A model generated the notes under the pieces. It did not search any database, was not told the DNA's origin, and was given only the letters and a program-made list of their open reading frames with translations. 56,450 nucleotides of DNA from an uncultured Paracoccaceae bacterium (GTDB lineage: Bacteria; Pseudomonadota; Alphaproteobacteria; Rhodobacterales; Rhodobacteraceae), in NCBI GenBank assembly GCA_947503965.1, contig CANNFU010000015.1:1-56450 (forward strand), in the 5' to 3' direction. This document shows, piece after piece, positions 1 to 7,729 of the stretch (positions are counted from its first letter, which is position 1; each line of letters starts with the position of its first letter). Made by a program: the position numbers and the translations under genes.

Positions 1-73
1 TCCAGTAATTAAAGGCACAAGACTCGTCCAAATCCCTGCCAATACATCAGCGTCCAAGAATTAACGGCACAGT
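1..73. repeat. Transposon-end repeat array, left edge
   Basis: Two clear copies of a roughly 20-bp repeat lie here, at about 1-18 and 50-70, with a weak third candidate near 25-45. Read on the minus strand they resemble GTGCCTTTAATTCCCGGAC, the repeat that recurs on the plus strand at 56109-56228. The two arrays are therefore inverted relative to each other. Multiple short repeats at an end are typical of Mu/Tn7/Tn5053-class transposons. The orientation suggests this is the end of an element whose body lies to the left of the window. Confidence 0.55.
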
Positions 74-122
74 GACAGCTGATTTTCAGGTGTTTTGCTC
101 ATGTTTCTCAGCATAGTCTTCT

Positions 123-153
123 TACGTCCGATAAGGCAAACTTATTGGACGTA
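123..153. promoter_or_regulatory. 13-bp inverted repeat with 5-bp spacer upstream of the DUF1403-like gene
   Basis: The arms TACGTCCGATAAG (123-135) and CTTATTGGACGTA (141-153) match with one mismatch around the spacer GCAAA. The site sits about 75 bp before the first gene. Arm and spacer lengths suit either a repressor operator or a core site for a site-specific recombinase. The sequence alone does not decide between these. Confidence 0.5.
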
Positions 154-228
154 TCGGAGAGCGGTAAGGTGGGGCGGTTTTTACACTATATTGTGGCAAA
201 AAGCGCCGTCATAGAATAGTGTTGTAGC

Positions 229-1182
229 ATGACCTATCAGTCCATGACCATCTCTGACGACCTTAAAAACCTACCGAAGCTGCAGGGCTGGGTCACCACT
301 CGGCGTGCAGAAACCCTGGAAACTGTGGCATTTCGGTCTGGAGCAGCACTCACGGTCCTCGACCAGTTGATCAGTGATGAGAGTTATGGAGTCCCACTGA
401 AACTGCTGGCCAATCGTTTGGCCCTGAGCGCAGCGACCGCGACCTCGAAACTGGAAGGACGTCTGGCGCGGGAGGCGGATATCCGCGACGCCTACCACCT
501 GACGCCGCGGGGCGAGGCGCGGGGTCCAGACGGAGATCTGTTGGCCTTCTGGCGTGAGGCCATACGCCTGCGGGCAGGCGGGGCGGGTGAGATAGCCGAC
601 CTAATCGGCGCGGACCTTGCGGGCGAGGTGGGTGTGTGGCTGGACGCCGGGCAAGAGCGCGCCCAGACCCATGGGCCATTGGCCGGTTGCGTTTCCGTTC
701 TTCGTGCCGTGCTCGAAGCCGACGACCGGGCGGAGAGGGTCGCCTGCCTAGTGTCGGATATCGTCTTGGCGCGGGCTCTGAACTGGAAGACGGTGCTACC
801 GGTGACTGCGCCGCGGCTGACAAAAGCAACACTGCGCGACCTAACCGGAGACGGGCAGGGGGCCGATCTTGTGGTTCAGCAGCGCATTTTACAGTCCCTC
901 GAAGAGGTGATCCGATTGGCACGGGATCTTGCTCTTCGCGCCGAGGTCCTTCGCAGCATCGCCCCAAAATTGCGGGCCAAGGGATCGGACGCGGCCGTCG
1001 CACTATTCCTGTCTGAGGATGCCGTGGCGCCCTCAACGATGCTGTCCCCAATGATCCAAGGGACGAGTTATCCGATGACCGACCGGGCGGCGCGGCGGTT
1101 CTGCGACAGGCTGGTGGAACTGGGTGTGGCGCGGGAACTAACCGGGCGGCCGACCTTCCGGCTCTATGGAATAGTCCAATGA
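229..1182 (+). CDS. DUF1403-like family protein
   Basis: A 317-residue soluble protein resembling the DUF1403 family of rhizobial and rhodobacterial accessory replicons, which is about this length. No enzymatic motif is visible. The N-terminal region (residues 50-95) has a helix-turn-helix look (LKLLANRLALSAATATSKL), and the C-terminus (about 275-317) could form a winged helix. It overlaps the following ScpB-like gene by four bases (ATGA), so the two are translationally coupled. A role in chromosome or plasmid condensation, or in element maintenance, is inferred only from that neighbour. A second in-frame Met at residue 6 is possible as the start because no strong ribosome binding site is seen. 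The family assignment comes from recognition, not a search. Confidence 0.6.
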   Translation: MTYQSMTISDDLKNLPKLQGWVTTRRAETLETVAFRSGAALTVLDQLISDESYGVPLKLLANRLALSAATATSKLEGRLAREADIRDAYHLTPRGEARGPDGDLLAFWREAIRLRAGGAGEIADLIGADLAGEVGVWLDAGQERAQTHGPLAGCVSVLRAVLEADDRAERVACLVSDIVLARALNWKTVLPVTAPRLTKATLRDLTGDGQGADLVVQQRILQSLEEVIRLARDLALRAEVLRSIAPKLRAKGSDAAVALFLSEDAVAPSTMLSPMIQGTSYPMTDRAARRFCDRLVELGVARELTGRPTFRLYGIVQ

Positions 1183-1811
1183 CGACCGCGACGAAGAAAC
1201 GGAAACCAGCGGAAGACGGCGGTGCCGTCTTTGACCGCGAACTCGAGGATCTGCCACCGGAGCTACGCTGGCGCGAATGGATGGGGCGGATCGAAGCCGT
1301 ACTCTTCGCGAGTGCCTCGCCGGTTGGCCGCGACGACCTGACCCGCGTGGTGGGGCAGGCGGCGTCGGTCGAGATGTTGATCGAAGATATCCAGGCCGAG
1401 TTGGTCGGAAGACCTTTCGAGCTGGCCCAGGTTGCAGGCGGCTGGATGTTCAGAACCCGAACGCAGTTTGCCGATGCCATCAAGGCGGCGGCCGATCTTG
1501 GCGAACAATCTCTCGCCTTCACCGAGATGGAGATGGGCGTGCTCTGCGCCATCGCCTATCACCAGCCCATCGACCGGGCGGCGCTCAAGGACATCTTTGG
1601 CAAGGAGGTGAGCCGCGATCTGCTCGCCCGGCTGCGCTACAAGGATCTGATCGCCAGCGGTCCGCGCTCGCCGCGTCCCGGTGCGCCGCACACGTTCGTC
1701 ACGACAGAGACGTTTTTAACAACCTTCGATTTGCAGACCCTGCGAGATTTGCCAGAGCTGGACTTGGCTACTGATGGCGCGAATGAACAGGCCCGAACTC
1801 TGCAGGTTTGA
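1179..1811 (+). CDS. ScpB-like (SMC-associated) winged-helix protein
   Basis: A 210-residue protein resembling ScpB, the dimeric winged-helix subunit that joins SMC and the ScpA kleisin in bacterial condensin. The RIEAVLFASASPVGRDDL segment (about residues 36-53) matches the ScpB signature at the start of the first winged helix. A second helical block, LAFTEMEMGVLCAIAYHQPI, precedes the second winged helix. Length fits ScpB. No SMC or ScpA gene is in the window, so it either serves the host condensin or, with the coupled upstream DUF1403-like protein, forms a mobile-element-specific complex. The start ATG overlaps the upstream stop. Family call good; accessory role is inference. Confidence 0.75.
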   Translation: MTTATKKRKPAEDGGAVFDRELEDLPPELRWREWMGRIEAVLFASASPVGRDDLTRVVGQAASVEMLIEDIQAELVGRPFELAQVAGGWMFRTRTQFADAIKAAADLGEQSLAFTEMEMGVLCAIAYHQPIDRAALKDIFGKEVSRDLLARLRYKDLIASGPRSPRPGAPHTFVTTETFLTTFDLQTLRDLPELDLATDGANEQARTLQV

Positions 1812-1820
1812 GGGTGCTCG

Positions 1821-1912
1821 CTTTCAATTGGTCGGGCTTTGACTTTCAATCAGTCGGAGGTATGAGCAAGTTTTACGTGCAAATGCACAGCAGAGTTTAC
1901 GTGTGATTGCAC
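1821..1912. repeat. Two pairs of short direct repeats after the ScpB-like gene
   Basis: CTTTCAATTGGTCGGG (1821-1836) and CTTTCAATCAGTCGGA (1843-1858) form one pair, 22 bp apart. AGTTTTACGTGCAAATGCAC (1868-1887) and AGTTTACGTGTGATTGCAC (1894-1912) form a second pair, 26 bp apart. Closely spaced degenerate repeats like these resemble the transposase-binding array at the end of a Mu/Tn7-type element. They may mark a mobile-element boundary between the ScpB-like and Fic genes. Confidence 0.4.
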
Positions 1913-1934
1913 TCCTCTGAGGTATAGGATTGAC

Positions 1935-1990
1935 TTCTATAGCTCAAAAATGCTCATTCTGTGAGTTATAGAAAGGAATTCTATAACTCA
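1935..1990 (+). promoter_or_regulatory. Triple operator half-sites at the fic promoter
   Basis: TTCTATAGCTCA (1935-1946) and TGAGTTATAGAA (1962-1973) form an inverted repeat with one mismatch. A third half-site, TTCTATAACTCA (1979-1990), runs into the start codon. A candidate -35 TTGACT (1930-1935) abuts the first arm. A protein bound here would block both promoter and ribosome access. The Fic protein's own C-terminal winged helix is the obvious candidate binder. Confidence 0.6.
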
Positions 1991-3147
1991 TGGCATGGAA
2001 CTGGCAGATATCCGGTTGGCCGGATTTCCGGTACGACGCAGCATCACTGGCACCGTTCGAGCAGCGTTTCCTGATGTCGTCAGGCGAAGTCCTGGGTGCC
2101 GTCCACCATGTCAGCCCGTCAGAGCGTGATCAACTCCGCATCGACCTGCTGAGCGATGAGGCCATGAAAACCAGCGCCATTGAAGGCGAGATGCTGGACC
2201 GGCGCAGTGTGCAATCCTCACTTCGCCGACATCTCGGATTAGAACCCGACAGCTATCCGAACAAACCACGCGAGCAAGGCGTGGCCGAGATGATGGTCGA
2301 CGTCTACTCGACCTTTGCGGAGCCGCTTGGGCATGACACGCTGTTTCGGTGGCACGAAATGCTCCTGTCTTTCGACAAACGGTTGGAGGCCATCGGGTCC
2401 TATCGGCGGCATGAAGATGCGATGCAGATCGTTTCCGGTCGCGTTGATCGCCCGGTGGTGCATTTTGAGGCCCCGTCATCTGCGCAGGTTCCCGGTGAGA
2501 TGGACCGGTATGTCGACTGGTTCAACCGAACAGCGCCGGATGACGAAGGGTCCTTGCCAGCATTGACGCGTGCAGGCCTAGGTCATCTCTACTTCGAAAG
2601 TATCCATCCATTCGAAGACGGGAACGGTCGTTTGGGACGGGCCCTGGCCGAAAAGTCCTTGGCTCAGAATATCGGCCAGCCAAGCCTCATCGCGCTGGCC
2701 TTTACCATCGAGCGAAAGCGGAAGGACTATTACGACCAACTCGAGCGGCACCAGAAAACACTAGATGTCACGCCGTGGCTCGTATGGTTCGCAGAGGCCG
2801 TTCTGGAAGCGCAGCAAGTTACCCTCGACCGCGTGAGTTTCTTCATTGCCAAGGCGCATTTCTATGACCGGTATCGCGATGCGTTGAATGAAAGACAGGC
2901 CAAGGTGATCAAGCGGATGTTCCGAGAGGGGCCTGACGGGTTCAAAGGTGGCCTGAGTGCGGAGAACTATATCTCGATCTCCGGGACATCACGGGCAACG
3001 GCAACAAGAGATCTACAGGAACTTGTCGGAATTGATGCCTTCACGCGTACTGGCGAACGCCGATACACTCGGTACTGGCTGAAGCTTGAGGGACCGGATG
3101 TGAGTCGCGTCACTGGCGTGGACGGTGGGAACCTCAGACAATTGTGA
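1990..3147 (+). CDS. Fic family protein, probable AMP-transferase with DNA-binding tail
   Basis: A 385-residue Fic protein. Fic enzymes usually transfer AMP from ATP to a hydroxyl on a target protein. The complete catalytic motif HPFEDGNGRLGR is at residues 206-217. An N-terminal inhibitory motif (TSAIEGEML, residues 61-69) marks a self-inhibited class II Fic, in which the Glu blocks productive ATP binding. The first 80 residues resemble DUF4172. Residues about 310-370 look like a winged helix-turn-helix. The gene starts inside an operator half-site, and a GAAAGGAA ribosome binding site precedes it, so autoregulation is likely. No antitoxin-like partner is adjacent. It stands alone between mobile elements. 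Target unknown. Confidence 0.93.
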   Translation: MAWNWQISGWPDFRYDAASLAPFEQRFLMSSGEVLGAVHHVSPSERDQLRIDLLSDEAMKTSAIEGEMLDRRSVQSSLRRHLGLEPDSYPNKPREQGVAEMMVDVYSTFAEPLGHDTLFRWHEMLLSFDKRLEAIGSYRRHEDAMQIVSGRVDRPVVHFEAPSSAQVPGEMDRYVDWFNRTAPDDEGSLPALTRAGLGHLYFESIHPFEDGNGRLGRALAEKSLAQNIGQPSLIALAFTIERKRKDYYDQLERHQKTLDVTPWLVWFAEAVLEAQQVTLDRVSFFIAKAHFYDRYRDALNERQAKVIKRMFREGPDGFKGGLSAENYISISGTSRATATRDLQELVGIDAFTRTGERRYTRYWLKLEGPDVSRVTGVDGGNLRQL

Positions 3148-3303
3148 CTTTGGTCCGAGGTTTTCTAACACAACATAGTTGCTGCTGTCAGGACTGCAGA
3201 ACGTCGGTCAAACAGTCACCTTTCTGCGGGAAGGGGCGGAGAGCCGCCGTTCGCCGCAGATGCAAGTGACTCTGTCGCGATCTACCAAAGCAGACCTTAA
3301 ACG

Positions 3304-4114
3304 GGCATTGTCAGGTTGTTGCAACCAACTTGCCGTTGTAGCGCGATGACATGTTGAATCTGTCTGATCTATCCCGTCTCAAGGGGTTTCGTTTCCCACG
3401 CTCAGTCATTGGCTACGCGGTTTGGGCGTAACATCGGTTTGCACTCAGCTTGCGTGATGTGGAGGATATCCTGGCTTCTCGCGGGATCACGGTTTCCTAC
3501 GAAACGGTCCGGGACTGGGTGGCGCGTTTCGGCATCCAGTTTGCTGCCAAGGTGCGCCGGGGTCGGCCGCGCCCGGCCGACAAATGGCATCTCGACGAGG
3601 TCGTGGTGCCGATTAAGGGCCGCAAGCATTGGCTTTGGCGGGTTGTTGATGCCAACGGTGACGTTCTGGACATTTTGGTCCAAACCCGCAGGAACAAGGC
3701 GGCGGCGCTGCGCTTCTTCAGAAAACTGTTCAAGGCTTGGGGTCAACCGCGCGTGATCATCACCGACAAACTGCGGTCATACGGCGCAGCGAAGGCAGAC
3801 CTGGCTCCCGGGATCGAACATCGCCAACACAAAGGGCTGAACAATCGCGTCGAGGTTTCACACAGACATACGCGGCGGCGAGAGAAGATCATGGGCCGCT
3901 TCAAGTCGCCCGGTCAGGCACAACTGTTCCTGTCGGTTCACGATCAAACCGCCGTCCTGTTTCGCCCTAAACGTCACCGCCTTTCAGCCCATTCCTACCG
4001 CCACGCCCGAGCCGGTGCCTTCGAAATTTGGACTGAGTATGCACACGAGTTGATCGCTTGAAATCAAAATGCAGCGCCGTTCTGGCGTGCCGTCAATAAT
4101 AACCTGACACTGCC
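3304..4114 (+). mobile_element. IS6-family insertion sequence (inactive)
   Basis: Terminal inverted repeats are visible: GGCATTGTCAGGTTGTT at 3304-3320 and the reverse complement of GGCAGTGTCAGGTTATT at 4098-4114. About 810 bp and a single DDE transposase reading frame fit IS6. No 8-bp target duplication is apparent (CTTAAACG left, GTTGGATC right), which suggests a rearrangement after insertion. The right end cuts into the neighbouring minus-strand gene. Confidence 0.85.
3351..4061 (+). pseudogene. IS6-family transposase with in-frame stop
   Basis: Reading from ATG at 3351, the frame encodes the normal IS6 N-terminus (LSRLKGFRFPRSVIGYAVWA), hits TAA at 3429-3431, and continues in the same frame with HRFALSLRDVEDILASRGIT and the rest of the enzyme. 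The family has Tyr at the stop position, so this is a single-codon nonsense change. DDE elements are present: WHLDEV, the Asp in IITDKLRSYG, and the Glu in NNRVEVSHR. The HTH (YETVRDWVARFG) is intact. Translation could restart at TTG 3450, but that product would lack the first 33 residues and part of the DNA-binding region. Confidence 0.88.
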
Positions 4115-4530
4115 GTTGGATCAACTAACCAGATCATACGCAGTGCACCGGTCAATAACGCAGCCATCGCGAGCCAAAAACAGGTATGTTCAGTATACAC
4201 GGCACGTTCCACGCTTATCCATTTTGCCCACCATGGGCCAACTTTCTCGGCCATAAAAAGGTCAAATGACTTTGCATTAGTCATCGGGACTGAACTTGCG
4301 ACCAACGATCCGAATACACCTGCTAATGAAAGACCAATCAGCCCGACCAAAAGATGCCATTTCATTAGGTGCAGGTTTTCATTCGACAGGAAATCCAACC
4401 CGATCAGCGCAAAGACTGCTGATATCAGCGTGACATACATTCCGATGTGGAATTTGGTGTAGTCGTACAATAGTTCCAAGCGCTTGAGTTCAGCTTCACT
4501 GATGTCCTTTGGTAGGTCAGGCAAAGCCAT
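4093..4530 (-). CDS. Membrane protein of unknown function, 3' end replaced by IS6 sequence
   Basis: A 145-residue protein with about three hydrophobic segments (around residues 30-50, 58-80 and 115-132). I do not recognise the family. The final residues (PTAVSGYY) are read from the IS6 right inverted repeat, so the natural C-terminus has been lost and replaced. It starts one base after the stop of the upstream membrane-protein gene, so the two are translationally coupled and probably act together. The pair is visibly AT-richer than most of the window, a sign of separate origin. Confidence 0.55.
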   Translation of the reverse strand: MALPDLPKDISEAELKRLELLYDYTKFHIGMYVTLISAVFALIGLDFLSNENLHLMKWHLLVGLIGLSLAGVFGSLVASSVPMTNAKSFDLFMAEKVGPWWAKWISVERAVYTEHTCFWLAMAALLTGALRMIWLVDPTAVSGYY

Positions 4531-4531
4531 T

Positions 4532-5713
4532 CTAAAGCCTTTGGCTTTCGGGCTGATCCTCCATTTCGTCGACCAACCTCCGTCTTTCCTGTATGGCGTC
4601 GGCTACTTTTTTGACAGCTTTGCCCTTTACAAACCACTTGTAGGAAATCCATTGGATTGCCCAAGCAAAACCGAATGCGACTAGTGCAAGCAATTCACCA
4701 TGAAAAACGGGTCTGATTTCCTCTGAGAAGTTCTTGCCAGAAAGGCTGTAACCAATCACGCCGAACTCGGCTATGATGCCACTTGCAAATACCCCGAATG
4801 CTGGGAAAAGGCCGGAGGCCATCACTGCACCAATCAACATGAACACCACTGCAATAAAGGTGAAAGCAGTTTCCCAAGCACTAACTTTGCGCTTGATGTA
4901 TTTGTCTGCTCTCGCGTTGAAAATAAGCCATGAATGGCGACACATGTGTCGAACGCTCAGCAGGATGAGGCTACCGATCAGTACAATCGCAGAAGTCTGA
5001 TGAGCCTTTTGAGACAATGTGTTTGCAATCGTGTAAGTCGTGCTTTGTGCGATGTCGTTTTCAGCCGCTGCATTTGCATTGTCGAAAATCCTTACAGTCT
5101 CAGTGAACATGCCAACAATACGACCGCCGATGGATGTGTTTTCTGGCATTTTAACTGCATGAAGGTTGCCATCAGCGAAGACGATAGCCGTGTTCTGTAT
5201 CAACTTCACATCAAACAGCTGACCATCCAGGCAACCTAGACCAGTGGTGGGAAATGCAGCCGTGCCAATTGCGCCAAGTGCACCAAACGTGGTTATGCGC
5301 CCGTCCCACACGCTTTGGCCTCGATAAGCAAACATGAATGCAGCAATGAAGCCTAGAATAATGATGAACGCTGACCCAGCTATGGGGGCGTAGAAGTAAT
5401 GGCTGATACTATCACGCGCACATGTCGCTCCATATGTTGCATCAAGTACCGCCACGAGTGTTGCAAGCACCAGGCTCAACACACCGATGACTAAAGGCAG
5501 ATACTCATCATCAGCACTGACCAACAGCAATGACTTATCCAGATAGTCTTGGTCGGGCTGAAACCGCGTACCGTCTTTCGAGTACAGCCATGGCCTACCC
5601 TTCTTTATTCGTACATTGACATGCCGATGATGCCAGAATGGCCTCTCTTGTTTGGAAGTTTGTTCGGTTGTGTTGGAAGTTTCACGATCATTTATTGAAG
5701 ATGAATCTGTCAT
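4532..5713 (-). CDS. Multi-pass membrane protein of unknown function
   Basis: A 393-residue protein with six or seven predicted membrane spans after a hydrophilic N-terminus. Spans lie around LPLVIGVLSLVLATLVAVL, AFIIILGFIAAFMFAY, TSAIVLIGSLILLSV, FTFIAVVFMLIGAVMA and ELLALVAFGFAWAIQW. A long loop between early and late spans is probably extracytoplasmic. ATG at 5713 is chosen because GGTGGA lies just before it; a TTG four codons upstream is possible. The charged C-terminus (IQERRRLVDEMEDQ) may be coiled. No family recognised. It forms a two-gene unit with the truncated downstream membrane protein, next to prophage remnants, so lysogenic conversion or phage-exclusion cargo is possible. Confidence 0.65.
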   Translation of the reverse strand: MTDSSSINDRETSNTTEQTSKQERPFWHHRHVNVRIKKGRPWLYSKDGTRFQPDQDYLDKSLLLVSADDEYLPLVIGVLSLVLATLVAVLDATYGATCARDSISHYFYAPIAGSAFIIILGFIAAFMFAYRGQSVWDGRITTFGALGAIGTAAFPTTGLGCLDGQLFDVKLIQNTAIVFADGNLHAVKMPENTSIGGRIVGMFTETVRIFDNANAAAENDIAQSTTYTIANTLSQKAHQTSAIVLIGSLILLSVRHMCRHSWLIFNARADKYIKRKVSAWETAFTFIAVVFMLIGAVMASGLFPAFGVFASGIIAEFGVIGYSLSGKNFSEEIRPVFHGELLALVAFGFAWAIQWISYKWFVKGKAVKKVADAIQERRRLVDEMEDQPESQRL

Positions 5714-5815
5714 AATTCCACCCAAAAACGCTAGTTAAATTGATCTTCGAAATACGAACAGCGTAAGTGCTGCCTGTGAAACGTGTCAATAGTGATGGCG
5801 GTGGGGCATTTCGGG

Positions 5816-6289
5816 CTATGGCTGAAGTTTTGTTTCGTGAGCTAGTTGAAATCCAACCGGCTGCTTTTCTTCGTTCAATGCAAGTTGTTCACCATCCGGT
5901 CCAAGCAGGTTCAACACCTCGGCAAGTGGATCATCGACAAACACCGTATCGGCTCTTGGGTTTCGTCCATCGAAACGGGTGTTGAGCCGTCCAGGCCCAT
6001 CTGGATTGCGTAGGGCAGGGACCGTGGCAAGTTCTGCTGATCCGCCGATATTTATGATGTCCTGCATCACGTCCTGAATCGGATTGAACGTAGCTGGGTT
6101 GAAAAACAGGACGCGATATACCCGATCAGGATCACCCGATGTGATTGCCGCTTCCAGAACATCGACCTGAACTTGGGTGAGGAAGTCCGCAATCACAGAG
6201 TCGATGACCTGTGCAAAGACGGGCCAGTTGTCCTGAAAGAGTTGATCGAATTGGCGGCGGTTCACGAGTTGTTCCTGCTTGGTATACAA
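5816..6289 (-). CDS. Phage minor head protein, C-terminally truncated
   Basis: A 157-residue protein resembling the N-terminal part of phage minor head/head-morphogenesis proteins. NRRQFDQLFQDNWPVFAQVI, RVYRVLFFNPATFNPIQDVM and the RFDGRNPRADTVF stretch follow the family order. Intact members are usually several hundred residues, so this copy has lost most of its C-terminus. It is the last member of a minus-strand run of phage head genes and has probably decayed rather than specialised. Assembly of particles is not expected from this set. Confidence 0.55.
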   Translation of the reverse strand: MYTKQEQLVNRRQFDQLFQDNWPVFAQVIDSVIADFLTQVQVDVLEAAITSGDPDRVYRVLFFNPATFNPIQDVMQDIINIGGSAELATVPALRNPDGPGRLNTRFDGRNPRADTVFVDDPLAEVLNLLGPDGEQLALNEEKQPVGFQLAHETKLQP

Positions 6290-6408
6290 GTATTTATCGA
6301 ACTGCTTGTTCGCCTATGAACCGTCCCGGAATCTTAGTTTTTACATCTCCGTCGGATAAGTGTTATGTGGCAATGATAGTGTATCAGAGACACAAGCGAG
6401 GCGAAAAA

Positions 6409-6624
6409 ATGAAGTTTCAAGCTAGCCTGTTTATCATCGCTGTGACGGGCATGATGGCGTCACAAGTTTTTGCTTATGAAAGCGGTGAGGTAAAGGCGGA
6501 AACCAATGTTGGGAAGGGCGGTGTAGTAAACGTTGCTGCTGGAACGGGCAGTGCAGCATCGTTCGACACTCGTAGCAGGAAGCGCGGAGTATTGAACGCC
6601 GCAATCGGAAAAGGAAGTAAGTAG
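6409..6624 (+). CDS. Small secreted protein (moron-like)
   Basis: A 71-residue protein beginning MKFQASLFIIAVTGMM, a clear Sec signal peptide with probable cleavage after VFA. GAGGCG lies about 7 bases upstream of this ATG; upstream in-frame starts would destroy the signal peptide. The mature part is Gly/Ala/Lys-rich and repeats a small motif (VGKGGVVNVAAGTG, then KRGVLNAAIGKGSK). It lies between phage structural genes on the opposite strand, the usual position of a phage-carried moron. Function unknown; periplasmic or secreted. Confidence 0.6.
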   Translation: MKFQASLFIIAVTGMMASQVFAYESGEVKAETNVGKGGVVNVAAGTGSAASFDTRSRKRGVLNAAIGKGSK

Positions 6625-6637
6625 AATAGACGGTAAG

Positions 6638-7015
6638 CTAGCGTCCGATATGGATATTCCACATGATAACGACACCACCCGGTTTAACTGGTGATATGCT
6701 TTTCACCTGATACTCGGTACTGTCAATCTCCACCTTGTCCAACGTAGTTGGACTGATCGTCAGTTGGTCACTGGCCACAAGCAGCTTGCTGTCGTTGATC
6801 GCAACCAAGCCGGTATCGCGTTCCTTTACTGTGAAGTTCGACATGATCGCATTTGCAACATGACGGGTAGAGGGATCGAATGTTGGTGCGTATGAAGGAC
6901 CGGACTGCTGGCCCTGTCGGATGAACGTCACGACCAACTCACCGTCCCCGGTTTCACGTGCAGCTTCCCTGATACCATCCGCGACTTCTTGTGCGATTTG
7001 TTCACCCAGTGACAT
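6638..7015 (-). CDS. Phage head-closure/neck-like protein
   Basis: A 125-residue soluble protein with no clear enzymatic motif. Position directly after the DnaT-like connector gene (one-base gap), length, and the C-terminal pattern (VEIDSTEYQVKSISPVKPGG) resemble small phage head-closure or neck proteins. It belongs to the minus-strand prophage head module. The call rests mainly on gene order and should be taken as probable. Confidence 0.5.
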   Translation of the reverse strand: MSLGEQIAQEVADGIREAARETGDGELVVTFIRQGQQSGPSYAPTFDPSTRHVANAIMSNFTVKERDTGLVAINDSKLLVASDQLTISPTTLDKVEIDSTEYQVKSISPVKPGGVVIMWNIHIGR

Positions 7016-7016
7016 A

Positions 7017-7541
7017 TCAGGCCCTCTGAATGAAGCTGGTTTGGCTGGACCCGGAAAGACCGGAACAGATCAAGCTGGATAGAATGTCATCAACCACTGT
7101 TAGTACTGGACGCATGGCATCAGCACCGATCTTGGCGGTGTTCGTTTCCCAGCGGATGCTATCCACGCCCACAAGCGTTTTCTGGGTGCCTTCGACCACA
7201 TCGGGGGACAAGCTGAATGGATCGGTCAGTTCACGTAGTGCAGCCTCACATACGGCCTTGATTATCTCTGGTGGGATATCGTTGCCGATCTGATAGCCAT
7301 CGCAATCGACTGCGCCGGTGCGGGGCCAGTCCAGTGCCTGATCCCGGCCATTCAACTTTTGGCCCGACCAAGACCTACGGAATTTGCCATCAATGTATTG
7401 GGTAGCCCGGATCAATGCAGCTTCCTTCAGGGTATCGATACCTGCCCAGTCTGCACGACCGATGGATGCCATGTAGGCGTCGGCTAGTGCGACACTGGCA
7501 TACGAATTGGCACTGGATGTTCCGGGACCGGTATCGATCAT
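7017..7541 (-). CDS. DnaT-like phage head-tail connector protein
   Basis: A 174-residue protein of the type often annotated as putative DnaT-like ssDNA-binding protein in phage head clusters. NSYASVALADAYMAS at the N-terminus, ALIRATQYIDGKFRRSWSG and ALDWPRTGAVDCDGY are hallmark stretches. In phages these gp6/adaptor-like proteins sit between head and tail. It is full length for the family. Five bases separate it from the upstream 60-residue gene. No tail genes follow, so it is a relic of a larger module. Confidence 0.7.
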   Translation of the reverse strand: MIDTGPGTSSANSYASVALADAYMASIGRADWAGIDTLKEAALIRATQYIDGKFRRSWSGQKLNGRDQALDWPRTGAVDCDGYQIGNDIPPEIIKAVCEAALRELTDPFSLSPDVVEGTQKTLVGVDSIRWETNTAKIGADAMRPVLTVVDDILSSLICSGLSGSSQTSFIQRA

Positions 7542-7546
7542 TTTGC

Positions 7547-7729
7547 TTATCCTTGTTTGGCCAGTGCTGCTTGGACGGCTTGATCGATCATGGTCTGAAT
7601 GGCCGGATCAAGCTGTTCGGGTGTGGATGGTCGTTCTTTCACAAGCTGCTGCATCTGATCCCGGTGTTCGGGTGACATCCTGGCAACGGCAGCGTTGGCT
7701 GCATCACGTTGTGACTCTGTGATGGCCAT
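7547..7729 (-). CDS. Small phage-module protein
   Basis: A 60-residue, largely helical hydrophilic protein (ITESQRDAANAAVARMSPEH, ending VQAALAKQG). Its ATG overlaps the upstream scaffold-like stop by one base (TGATG). It occupies the place where the C-terminal part of a scaffold and the major capsid gene would be expected, and may be a remnant of one of them. Family not recognised. Confidence 0.45.
   Translation of the reverse strand: MAITESQRDAANAAVARMSPEHRDQMQQLVKERPSTPEQLDPAIQTMIDQAVQAALAKQG

Noticed and set aside
371..1552. Long minus-strand open frame (393 codons) opposite the DUF1403-like and ScpB-like genes
   Set aside because: Arg/Pro/Ser-rich shadow of the high-G+C coding strand; no ribosome binding site or domain.
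1990..3147. Fic gene as part of a classical toxin-antitoxin pair
   Set aside because: No small antitoxin gene is adjacent; the inhibitory motif is within the same protein.
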